13,151 bases of DNA, taken from the NCBI GenBank assembly GCA_011523115.1, contig WTHO01000104.1, forward strand, positions 1 through 13,151. Direction: 5' to 3'. Position 1 is the first letter of the stretch. Each line of letters opens with the position of its first letter. The stretch comes from Halieaceae bacterium (lineage in GTDB: Bacteria; Pseudomonadota; Gammaproteobacteria; Pseudomonadales; Halieaceae). Shown piece by piece: positions 7,105 through 13,151 of this stretch. Below the pieces are notes generated by a model, which did not search any database, had not been told where the DNA came from, and saw only the letters and a program-made list of their open reading frames with translations. The position numbers and the translations under genes were made by a program.

Positions 7105-7713
7105 TTACGGCGTTGTCTGCGCGACCCCAGGAGGGAAACCCGCCAATACCCGCATCGCGGCGGCGTCCAGCGCAGTCTGGTCGCGGATGGTCTCTTCTTT
7201 CAGTTTGGACTGTGTGACGCTGCGCCAGACCGAGGCGTTCTCCACAGGATCGATCATGTCGATAATGAAGGTCCCCTGTGTGTACTCCGTAACGCGGACA
7301 TCTGTTTGGTTCATGCAGTTGTAGCAGTTGTACATGGCGTATCGGTTGTAGCGGCTGTACCCCATCGACGCCCCGTAGGAGGGGTTGTTGTAGGTTTTGA
7401 CATCCGTCTTTTCCATGAGATTCAGATGCCAACTGAGTAGCAAATCTGCGTCAGCCGTTTTGGTGACGAACTCAAAGCCCTTGGCTTCAAGTGCTGATCG
7501 TAGCGCTGAGTCAATACGATCCCGCTGAAAGTCGGTGAGTTCGGTCGGATTATTGCCGGTGACCTCGCCACTCATCGCGTAAAAACCGATGGTCTTGGGT
7601 TGGCTGAAGTTATAGTCGGGGGCAAAGTCCACCACCGGTTCGGGAGGTTTGCTGGCACAGGCGCTCAGGGCCAATGCTAGGCCTGCGGCCACGGTCAGTC
7701 GGATCAGCGTCAC
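7105..7713 (-). CDS. DUF4136-type lipoprotein
   Basis: 202 residues from the GTG at 7713, which has GGAG 7 nt upstream; the longer frame to 7770 has no such site and would bury the signal peptide. Residues 1-19 are a lipoprotein signal with lipobox LSAC (Cys19) followed by Ala-Ser, predicting outer-membrane sorting. The mature part fits the DUF4136 pattern, with a VVDFAPDYNFSQPKTIGFY opening (27-45), a DADLLLSWHLNL stretch (88-99) and a GTFIIDMIDPVENASVWR strand pair (147-164). No function is known for the family that I can state. Unusual is the Tyr/Asn-rich stretch 108-135 with a C-Y-N-C pair (C130, C133) that could form a disulfide or bind metal. It leads the aguB-aguA operon, but a role in polyamine uptake or handling would be guesswork. 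DUF4136 assignment is moderately sure; lipoprotein nature is firm. Confidence 0.8.
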   Translation of the reverse strand: MTLIRLTVAAGLALALSACASKPPEPVVDFAPDYNFSQPKTIGFYAMSGEVTGNNPTELTDFQRDRIDSALRSALEAKGFEFVTKTADADLLLSWHLNLMEKTDVKTYNNPSYGASMGYSRYNRYAMYNCYNCMNQTDVRVTEYTQGTFIIDMIDPVENASVWRSVTQSKLKEETIRDQTALDAAAMRVLAGFPPGVAQTTP

Positions 7714-7746
7714 AATTATCTCCACACAGCAAATTCGGGATGTCGT

Positions 7747-7775
7747 AATGTAGCAGGCTTGGCGCACCATGCCAG
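7747..7775 (-). promoter_or_regulatory. Possible sigma-70 promoter of the DUF4136-aguB-aguA operon
   Basis: On the minus strand CTGGCA (7775-7770) and TACATT (7752-7747) are separated by 17 bp, each with about four of six consensus matches. They sit in the 139-bp gap before the DUF4136 gene and would give a leader of about 25-30 nt. Match quality is modest and no regulator site is recognised. Confidence 0.3.
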
Positions 7776-7852
7776 TGCTGGGGACGACAGATAACCCGCT
7801 GCGTGGCGCTGAAAAGACGGGCGTTTCTCTTGATTTTGCAAGACGGTCCGGT

Positions 7853-8896
7853 TCAGTGTGCCCCTTGCCCCGCCCGATTTATACCACCGCATTCGGCCAG
7901 CGCGGCTTGAATCTGTGCGATGTGTGATCGGGTCACGGCGTTGAGGCCATCGAGCACTGCGTCGCGGGTGGCCATCCAGTGACGATAGTCATCGGTCAAT
8001 TCGCTGGCGAGTGATTGCTCGAGCTTTTTTATCGGTGGCAGCAGCAGCTCCTTTCTCTGGCGCAGCGTTACCAACCAGGGCTGTACCCCGCCGACCAGGA
8101 AACGGGCCACCACTTGTTCCAGTGCTCTGGATCGATCTGTCGGCTGACCATAGGGGCAAAGCGGGGCAGTGGATTGCGTACCTTTAAGCAACTCGGTGGC
8201 GCGCTGCAGCGCGCTGGATGCTCGATAGTGCGCGAGCAACAATGGCCCGCCGTCGCCCGCGCGCAGATCACTGAGCAGTAGCTCGAACTCACGGTTGCTG
8301 GCGCTCCAGTCACCGGCCAGCCAGGCCACGCTCAGGTCGATCAGGCGACTCAGTGACTCGGCAATGAGGCTACTGGTGCTGGCAGGGTAATCCCCGAGCG
8401 TCGTCGGGCGCTCCCAAAAAAGTTGCCACTCGGGGCCTTGCAATATCGACTGGTACAGCGACATCGGAAGCAGGTCCATGCGCTCTTTGCTCGCCTGTTC
8501 CAGAGTGTTGGCAAGCTCTGTATCCCCGCGTTCTCGGAGCAGGGTGATGCATCCCGGGGCCAGATCCAAAAACTCCAGATCGAGCAGTAATCGTTGCGAC
8601 GGAGAGGCGGTGCGCCCCAGTTGAGTGTTGCGGCGGCCAAGATTCACTTGCAACTCGCAGCCAGAGAGCGACAGAAATTCGATCAGGTTGATTTGGCTCG
8701 GGGCGGGTGGGTTGAGGATCGGGTCATGCGGTAATGCGAGTGACTCATTCTGCGGGGACGGGCCTGCGGGCAGTGGCATGCCGGTTATCGTCGACAGACG
8801 ACTCAAATATTCCTGCAAGTTTTGCGGGGCGCTGCCGGTATCGCCGCATCCGGTCAGCAGCAGAAGGCTCGTTATCAGGGCACGATAGCGCCTCAC
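7853..8896 (-). CDS. DUF3080 family lipoprotein
   Basis: 347 residues from the GTG at 8896, which shares GTGA with the stop of the GST gene. The longer frame to 8977 overlaps the GST coding region and is unlikely. Residues 1-17 (RRYRALITSLLLLTGC) are a lipoprotein signal with lipobox LTGC, Cys17, then Gly-Asp, which may favour inner-membrane retention by the +2 aspartate rule. The mature protein is mainly helical; LQEYLSRLSTITGMPLP (about 27-43), INLIEFLSLSGCELQVNLGR (68-87) and the LGRTASPSQRLLLDLEFL region agree with what I recall of DUF3080 from Pseudomonas and relatives. Cysteines C79 and about C114 in APGCITLL may pair. No biochemical function is known. The gene follows the GST-family gene with translational coupling, so they are probably expressed together. 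Confidence 0.82.
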   Translation of the reverse strand: MRRYRALITSLLLLTGCGDTGSAPQNLQEYLSRLSTITGMPLPAGPSPQNESLALPHDPILNPPAPSQINLIEFLSLSGCELQVNLGRRNTQLGRTASPSQRLLLDLEFLDLAPGCITLLRERGDTELANTLEQASKERMDLLPMSLYQSILQGPEWQLFWERPTTLGDYPASTSSLIAESLSRLIDLSVAWLAGDWSASNREFELLLSDLRAGDGGPLLLAHYRASSALQRATELLKGTQSTAPLCPYGQPTDRSRALEQVVARFLVGGVQPWLVTLRQRKELLLPPIKKLEQSLASELTDDYRHWMATRDAVLDGLNAVTRSHIAQIQAALAECGGINRAGQGAH

Positions 8897-9519
8897 CCCG
8901 CCAATGCCGCTTTGGCATCCCCGCGCCACCGGTGCAGGTCCGTTAGCGACTCGTCTGGCGACAGCCGAGCACCCCACTTTGCGAAATCGATGGCTGCCAA
9001 TAAATCAATGTCCGCAAAGGAGAAGTTGTCCCCCGCCAAAAAAGGGCTGTCCGCCAGCCGCTCATTGGTCATGGCAAAACCTGCGATCAGTCGGGTGCGA
9101 CCGCGCTCCACCAATTCGGGTAGCTGAGCCACATTGTCCGGGCCTGGCAGTGCCCGATCGACATAGTGAGGGTGCCCATTGCGAAACGCATCAGCGGCGG
9201 CGGCAAAGATTTCACTGAATAGTCTGTGGTTCCAATTCAGCACTTGAGCCCGCTCCTCAGCACTTTGGCCCAGTAGCGGCCTCTCCGGAAACTGAGACTC
9301 TAAATAGTGGGCGATGGCAATCACCGCGCAGAGCACCGAGCCGTCGTCAAGGATCAGTGCCGGTACTGTGGCCTCGGGAACGATCGCCCGATACGCATCG
9401 CCCAACTGCTCCTCGGTGCCCAGATTGACTTGGGTCGTCTCCAGAGTGATGCCTTTGTACTGCATGAACATGGCAATGCGTGCGGGATTCGGGGCGCCGT
9501 CGAAGGTATAGAGTTTCAT
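8893..9519 (-). CDS. Glutathione S-transferase family protein
   Basis: 208 residues, the typical GST length. The N-terminal thioredoxin-fold domain runs about 1-75: MKLYTFDGAPNPARIAMFMQ at 1-20, then the cis-proline loop EATVPALILDDG (49-60, Pro53). The helical C-terminal domain runs about 90-205 with the conserved N-capping motif AGDNFSFADIDLLAAI (162-177). GST-family proteins conjugate glutathione to electrophiles or act as glutathione-dependent reductases. The Glu-Ser pair that normally follows the DG turn and contacts the gamma-glutamyl group is Ala65-Val66 here (LCAVIAIAHYL), so glutathione binding may be altered. The ATG at 9519, with AAGGA upstream, gives the canonical N-terminus; the frame open to 9786 runs into the divergent cytochrome gene and is not used. 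Substrate unknown. It is coupled to the DUF3080 gene downstream and divergent from cytochrome c5. Confidence 0.9.
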   Translation of the reverse strand: MKLYTFDGAPNPARIAMFMQYKGITLETTQVNLGTEEQLGDAYRAIVPEATVPALILDDGSVLCAVIAIAHYLESQFPERPLLGQSAEERAQVLNWNHRLFSEIFAAAADAFRNGHPHYVDRALPGPDNVAQLPELVERGRTRLIAGFAMTNERLADSPFLAGDNFSFADIDLLAAIDFAKWGARLSPDESLTDLHRWRGDAKAALAG

Positions 9520-9546
9520 AGCTGCGGTGTCCTTGATTTTTACCCC

Positions 9547-9609
9547 AGTATAACGGTGGCTCGCGCGAGGCAAGGTTATGTTTTCGATCGTTTTCGCAAC
9601 CGTTATACT
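9547..9609. repeat. 11-bp inverted repeat carrying mirrored -10 boxes
   Basis: AGTATAACGGT at 9547-9557 is the exact reverse complement of ACCGTTATACT at 9599-9609, with 41 bp between the arms. Each arm contains TATACT reading outward, so the -10 boxes of the GST gene (minus, 9552-9547) and of cytochrome c5 (plus, 9604-9609) are embedded in identical sequence. The shared ACCGT beyond the -10 box exceeds what the promoter consensus requires and may be a regulator half-site or chance. Confidence 0.5.
9581..9609 (+). promoter_or_regulatory. Probable promoter of the cytochrome c5 gene
   Basis: TATACT (9604-9609) is a good -10 box 28 bp before the ATG at 9638. At 17 bp spacing the -35 position reads TTTTCG (9581-9586), a poor match, which suggests dependence on an activator or on the shared upstream TTATAC-containing bases. 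The leader would be about 20 nt. Confidence 0.45.
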
Positions 9610-9637
9610 CCCGCTCCCACTGATTGGAGATGGCACC

Positions 9638-10048
9638 ATGCGATTTTTCTTGTTGTTTTTGTTGGCCCCGATGGCGGCGGTTGCGCTTGATCTGACCGAG
9701 CAGCAGAGGGCTGACATTGAAGCGCGAATCCAGCCGTTCTCTGCGGTCTGCGTGCAGGGCGAGACCTGCGGTGGTGGTGAAGCCATGGCGGACGCCGCTG
9801 GCCGATCGGGAGAGGATGTTTACAACGGTGCCTGTATGGCATGCCATGCGGCAGGGATTGCCGGTGCGCCAAAAGTCGGTGATCAAGTCGCATGGGTGGA
9901 CCGCATCGCCAAAGGTATGGATGCACTGTATGACAGTGGCATCAATGGCGTGGCGGGCACGGGCATGATCGCCCGCGGCGGATGCGCAGACTGTTCCGAC
10001 GACGAAATCAGATGGGCTGTGGACTACATGGTCGATAGCAGTCGCTAA
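9638..10048 (+). CDS. Cytochrome c5 family periplasmic monohaem protein
   Basis: 136 residues from the ATG at 9638, with GGAGA 7 nt upstream; the in-frame ATG at 9578 is discarded because it lies before the promoter and spoils the signal peptide. Residues 1-16 are a Sec signal with likely cleavage after AVA. The haem site is CMACH (C66, C69, H70), and M110 in GTGMIARGG is the likely sixth ligand. C116 and C119 (GCADCSDDE) are the extra cysteine pair typical of cytochrome c5, and RIQPFSAVCVQGETCG (30-45, C38 and C44) resembles the N-terminal region of longer gammaproteobacterial members. It carries electrons in the periplasm, probably to a terminal oxidase. The gene is divergent from the GST gene, and its stop codon overlaps the comM stop (CTAA). 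Confidence 0.93.
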   Translation: MRFFLLFLLAPMAAVALDLTEQQRADIEARIQPFSAVCVQGETCGGGEAMADAAGRSGEDVYNGACMACHAAGIAGAPKVGDQVAWVDRIAKGMDALYDSGINGVAGTGMIARGGCADCSDDEIRWAVDYMVDSSR

Positions 10049-11553
10049 GCCTGCGCCGCGTCGGTATCAGTGGGTGCCTCTCGCAGGCCCACTGCGGTAT
10101 TGAGGTGCTCTACTGATACCGAGGTACTCCCCTCCAGATCGGCGATGGTCCTTGCCACCCTCAGGCGGCGGTGGGTCGATCGCGCTGACAGTTGCAGCGT
10201 CTTCATCGCTTCAATCAACCATTTCTGTGTCTGACTGCTCAGTGAGCACACTGCGATTAAGTTTTCTCCTCTAAGATCTCGATTGAGCGCGCCCTGGCGA
10301 TGCAATTGGCGTTCGCGCGCCGTCGCGATGTCGGGTCTCACCGTCGCTGAGTAATCTGGCGTGTCTGTGCCACTCAGCAAACATTCAGGGGGCGGCCGTC
10401 TGAGCGTGACATGCAAATCAATGCGGTCCATCAACGGGCCAGAGGCGCCTTGCCGGTAGCGCCTGATCGTATCCGGCGTGCAGCGGCATGCGGACTCCCG
10501 GCTCCCAGCGTGACCGCAGGGGCATGGGTTCATTGCGGCCACCAGCTGGAACTGCGCGGGGTAGCGATGCTGGTGAGCCGCGCGGCTCACCCAGATCTCT
10601 CCGCTCTCGAGCGGTTGTCGGAGTTGATTTAGCACCGGCCGAGGGAATTCGGTCAATTCGTCGAGGAAGAGCACTCCGCCATGCGCCATGGAAATTTCTC
10701 CAGGTATCGCTTTCGCGGTGCCGCCCATCAGTGCAGCGATGGTGCTGGAATGATGAGGCTGTCGTAATGGAGGGCCGTTGATGAAACCGAGCCCCGCCAA
10801 GTCGCGCAGGAGATTGACCTGGCGTTGAGTATCAGGGGGTAGCTCAGGAAGCAGCCCCGGCAGAATCGATGCGGCCAAGGTTTTGCCTACCCCCGGAGGG
10901 CCGCTCATCAGCAAGTGGTGGCCCCCTGCGGCGGCCAACTTGAGGACTTCGTGAGTTAAAGGTTGCCCTTTCAATTCAGCCAAATCGGGGTATTGCCGCT
11001 CCGGTGCTTCAAAAGCGAAATCAGTGCGAATCAGAGGAGGGGTGGGCGCCTTGAGTTGGGCACAAAGTGTCAGAAGGTCGGGAGCTGCGAGGATGCGGCC
11101 CCCGGTAACGCTGGCAATCTTTTCCGCATCCTGGGCGGCGATGCCGCAGACGCGGTGGGCTCGACAGGCCTCCATCGCTGCCGCCAGCGCACCGTGGAAG
11201 GAATGGATGCAGCCATCGAGTCCCAGCTCACCAAAAAATTCCCGGTCGTCAAGACTCTGTGCCGGGAGTTGTCCCGAAGCGACTAAAAGGCCCAACGCAA
11301 TGGGCAAGTCGAATCTTGTTCCGCCCTTGGGTAGATCAGTTGGTGCCAGATTGACGGTGATACGGAAATCGGGCCATTTGAAATGGGAGCTGAGGAGAGC
11401 GCTGCGCACCCGCCCGTAAACCTGACGACTGGCTGAGTCGCCCAGACCGACGATTTGAAAGTGCGGTAGGCCTGCCGTGAGATGAATCTCTACCGTGACA
11501 GAAGGTGCCTCGAGACCTGCATGGCTACGCGAGTGAACGTGGGTAAATTGCAT
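10045..11553 (-). CDS. comM: ComM/YifB, Mg-chelatase-like AAA+ ATPase
   Basis: 502 residues, the full family length. ComM is a hexameric AAA+ helicase that promotes branch migration of integrated single-stranded DNA during natural transformation and is also widespread in bacteria not known to be transformable. The N-terminal Lon-like S5 domain (about 1-165) contains VEIHLTAGLPHFQIVGLGD (21-39) and NLAPTDLPKGGTRFDLPIAL (68-87). The ATPase domain has Walker A GPPGVGKT (218-225), RQPHHSSTIAALMGG (264-278), IPGEISMAHGG (283-293), Walker B VLFLDE (294-299) and sensor-like MNPCPCG (341-347). Four cysteines (344, 346, 356, 358) form a likely zinc site. The C-terminal part contains SARSTHRRLRVARTIADLEG (456-475). 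The ATG at 11553 gives the standard start. It follows ubiK by 43 bp and is probably cotranscribed with it. Confidence 0.96.
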   Translation of the reverse strand: MQFTHVHSRSHAGLEAPSVTVEIHLTAGLPHFQIVGLGDSASRQVYGRVRSALLSSHFKWPDFRITVNLAPTDLPKGGTRFDLPIALGLLVASGQLPAQSLDDREFFGELGLDGCIHSFHGALAAAMEACRAHRVCGIAAQDAEKIASVTGGRILAAPDLLTLCAQLKAPTPPLIRTDFAFEAPERQYPDLAELKGQPLTHEVLKLAAAGGHHLLMSGPPGVGKTLAASILPGLLPELPPDTQRQVNLLRDLAGLGFINGPPLRQPHHSSTIAALMGGTAKAIPGEISMAHGGVLFLDELTEFPRPVLNQLRQPLESGEIWVSRAAHQHRYPAQFQLVAAMNPCPCGHAGSRESACRCTPDTIRRYRQGASGPLMDRIDLHVTLRRPPPECLLSGTDTPDYSATVRPDIATARERQLHRQGALNRDLRGENLIAVCSLSSQTQKWLIEAMKTLQLSARSTHRRLRVARTIADLEGSTSVSVEHLNTAVGLREAPTDTDAAQA

Positions 11554-11596
11554 AGATCATCCGTGATCTCCAAGGGTGCGGGTGATGTGCGCCGAG

Positions 11597-11866
11597 TCAG
11601 CTGCCGTCCGGCCCGTCGGGTGAATCCAGCGATTGGCTCAGCGAGGCTAGATCCCGCTCCACCTGCTCAAGCCGCTCTCTGGTGCGCCTCAGTACGGCGG
11701 TCTGCGCATCAAATTCTTCTCGGCTGACCACATCCAGACGAGTCAGTGCCCCTTTCAGGAGCGTCTTGGCGTTGCGATCGAGCTGGTCAATAAACGGATC
11801 GCCGTTGCCCATCAAGCGGTCGAACAGCGTCCGGTTGGGTTGTGCCTGTGAGCGGTCGTCATTCAT
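11597..11866 (-). CDS. ubiK: UbiK-type ubiquinone biosynthesis accessory factor
   Basis: 89 residues from the ATG at 11866, with AGGA upstream; the frame is open to 11911, but those extra residues are not family-like. UbiK (YqiC, BMFP family) is a small coiled-coil protein that binds UbiJ and assists the aerobic ubiquinone biosynthesis complex. Recognisable are DPFIDQLDRNAKTLLKGAL (about 23-41), LDVVSREEFDAQTAVLRRTR (44-63), and a heptad-like coiled coil RERLEQVERDLASLSQSL (about 63-80), ending in an acidic Gly-rich tail. The N-terminus is shorter and more polar than in E. coli. The position between glnK and comM is a conserved neighbourhood in several gammaproteobacteria, as far as I recall. 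The family is solid; activity is inferred. Confidence 0.88.
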   Translation of the reverse strand: MNDDRSQAQPNRTLFDRLMGNGDPFIDQLDRNAKTLLKGALTRLDVVSREEFDAQTAVLRRTRERLEQVERDLASLSQSLDSPDGPDGS

Positions 11867-11910
11867 GGCGAAGTCCTGTGGGCATCGAGTCTCATTTTTC
11901 ACTGTTGCCA

Positions 11911-12033
11911 ATGCTGTGGCTACTGGCTCTGCTACTGCTGTTGCAACGACAAATAAGCCAAAAAAAGGACCGAAAAGCAGGCCCAGATTTGAGGACGGTG
12001 AGGCCGAGGTTCACCCCGCCGAGCCACAGCTGA
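11911..12033 (+). CDS. Possible 40-residue single-pass membrane protein
   Basis: ATG at 11911 opens a 40-codon frame ending with TGA at 12033. The predicted product starts MLWLLALLLLLQRQ, a hydrophobic helix at residues 1-11, and continues as a strongly basic, polar tail with QKKDRK at about 17-22 and PRFTPP near the C-terminus. That layout is common for small membrane proteins. Against it: no Shine-Dalgarno precedes the ATG, Leu codons (CTG, CTA) in GC-rich DNA can produce such a frame by chance, and I recognise no homologue. It lies upstream of the NtrC sites and divergent from ubiK. Confidence 0.25.
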   Translation: MLWLLALLLLLQRQISQKKDRKAGPDLRTVRPRFTPPSHS

Positions 12034-12071
12034 AATGTAGCGCACTGCCGCGATGACAGACAGATCATTTG

Positions 12072-12109
12072 CCACCAAAACTGGTGCATTAGGCGCACTG
12101 CATTGGTGC
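12072..12109 (+). promoter_or_regulatory. Two NtrC-like enhancer sites upstream of glnK
   Basis: GCACTGCATTGGTGC (12095-12109) fits the NtrC palindrome GCAC-N5-TGGTGC exactly. CCACCAAAACTGGTGC (12072-12087) is a second, weaker copy with one extra base in the centre. Their TGGTGC halves are 22 bp apart, two helical turns, the arrangement expected for cooperative NtrC binding. Centres lie about 120 and 142 bp upstream of the predicted glnK transcription start, like the classic glnA enhancer. Confidence 0.75.
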
Positions 12110-12166
12110 GACACGCGGGAAAGAACCCGTGGGATCTCCACCAAGCCGCCACATAAAAACCCTTAA

Positions 12167-12682
<516 letters not shown>

Positions 12683-12706
12683 ACCTGAGCCTTGGAGAAC
12701 TCTCTC

Positions 12707-13151
12707 ATGGAATACGATATTTTTCAGTTGCAGTACGCGCTGGACACTTTCTACTTCCTCGTCTGTGGCGCGTTGGTCATGTGGATGGCCGCCGGATTCG
12801 CCATGCTCGAGGCGGGACTGGTCCGCTCTAAAAACACGGTCGAGATTCTGACCAAGAACGTCACACTCTTCGCAGTGGCGTGCATCATGTATATGGTCGT
12901 TGGATACAGCATCATGTACGGGGGAGACATTTTCCTCAGCACGATCACCGGGTCCGGTGCTGTTGAGGGCGGCGAGGAAAACGCAACCTATGCGCCCTCG
13001 GCAGACTTTTTCTTCCAGGTGGTCTTTGTTGCCACAGCGATGTCTATCGTCTCTGGCGCAGTCGCCGAGCGAATGAAGCTCTTCGCCTTTCTGGCGTTCG
13101 CGGTCGTCATGACCGGTTTCATCTACCCGATGGAAGGTAGCTGGACCTGGG
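12707..13151 (+). CDS. amtB: Ammonium transporter AmtB, C-terminus outside the window
   Basis: 148 residues are present and the frame is open to the right edge. AmtB is a trimeric inner-membrane channel for ammonium. Seen: FYFLVCGALVMWMAAGFAML (15-34) as the first helix with the MLEAGLVRSKN (33-43) signature, a second helix at about 52-72 (VTLFAVACIMYMVVGYSIMY), a polar loop 73-98, then FFFQVVFVATAMSIVSGAVA (101-120) followed by ER, and a fourth helix at about 124-140 ending in YPMEGSWTWG. The N-terminus has no cleavable signal peptide of the E. coli AmtB kind; it starts MEYDIFQLQYALDTFYF, a form I recall from other gammaproteobacteria and alphaproteobacteria. GGAG lies 9 nt before the ATG. 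It is cotranscribed with glnK under nitrogen control. Confidence 0.95.
   Translation, partial: MEYDIFQLQYALDTFYFLVCGALVMWMAAGFAMLEAGLVRSKNTVEILTKNVTLFAVACIMYMVVGYSIMYGGDIFLSTITGSGAVEGGEENATYAPSADFFFQVVFVATAMSIVSGAVAERMKLFAFLAFAVVMTGFIYPMEGSWTW

Noticed and set aside
7829..7842. CTTG-ATTTTG-CAAG hairpin after the DUF3080 gene as terminator
   Set aside because: The stem has only four pairs and is not followed by a T tract in the minus direction.
9307..9690. 127-codon open frame on the plus strand opposite the GST gene and into the cytochrome promoter
   Set aside because: It is antisense to GST motifs and crosses the divergent promoter region; the product shows no recognisable domain.

Overview
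The window looks like core chromosome of a free-living, aerobic marine-type gammaproteobacterium (Pseudomonadales/Cellvibrionales in the broad sense, perhaps Halieaceae-like). Supporting this are the ubiK-comM genes beside glnK-amtB, a DUF3080 lipoprotein, a DUF6482 protein, a short-chain cytochrome c5, an agmatine deiminase / N-carbamoylputrescine amidase pair and a UvrC-like Cho nuclease. The placement comes from gene content and protein similarity recalled from memory, not from a search. I see no transposase, integrase, phage gene, CRISPR array, tRNA or rRNA.

Layout. Positions 1-1195 (minus): N-terminal part of an AsmA-family protein that runs off the left edge. 1260-3625 (minus): a DNA-repair/light operon, cho followed by a photolyase/cryptochrome-family gene, with start and stop overlapping as GTGA. 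3828-4142 (plus): a DUF6482 protein divergent from cho. 4204-5019 (minus): GTP cyclohydrolase II with a long N-terminal extension. 5079-7713 (minus): DUF4136 lipoprotein, aguB, aguA; aguB/aguA overlap as ATGA and make putrescine from agmatine. 7853-9519 (minus): a GST-family protein and a DUF3080 lipoprotein overlapping as GTGA. 9638-10048 (plus): cytochrome c5, divergent from the GST across a symmetric promoter region. 10045-11866 (minus): ubiK then comM; comM and cytochrome c5 are convergent and their stop codons overlap. 11867-12343: the only long non-coding stretch. 12344-13151 (plus): glnK and the start of amtB.

How it works together. The right end is a nitrogen-control module: two NtrC-like sites about 22 bp apart, a sigma-54 promoter about 120 bp downstream, a roughly 110-nt GC-rich leader ending in a terminator-like hairpin plus seven T just before the glnK ribosome binding site, then PII protein and ammonium channel. 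The leader hairpin is the most unexpected regulatory element. The left part couples a nucleotide-excision-repair nuclease to a flavoprotein in which the FAD-proximal tryptophan of the classical electron-transfer triad appears replaced by methionine, and the FAD-N5-side asparagine by histidine; this protein may therefore be a non-canonical photolyase or a light sensor.

Nothing here is an obvious new multi-gene defence or mobile system. The most promising leads are the Cho-cryptochrome pair, the glnK leader, a possible 40-residue membrane protein in the glnK upstream region, and the mirrored -10 elements between the GST gene and cytochrome c5.
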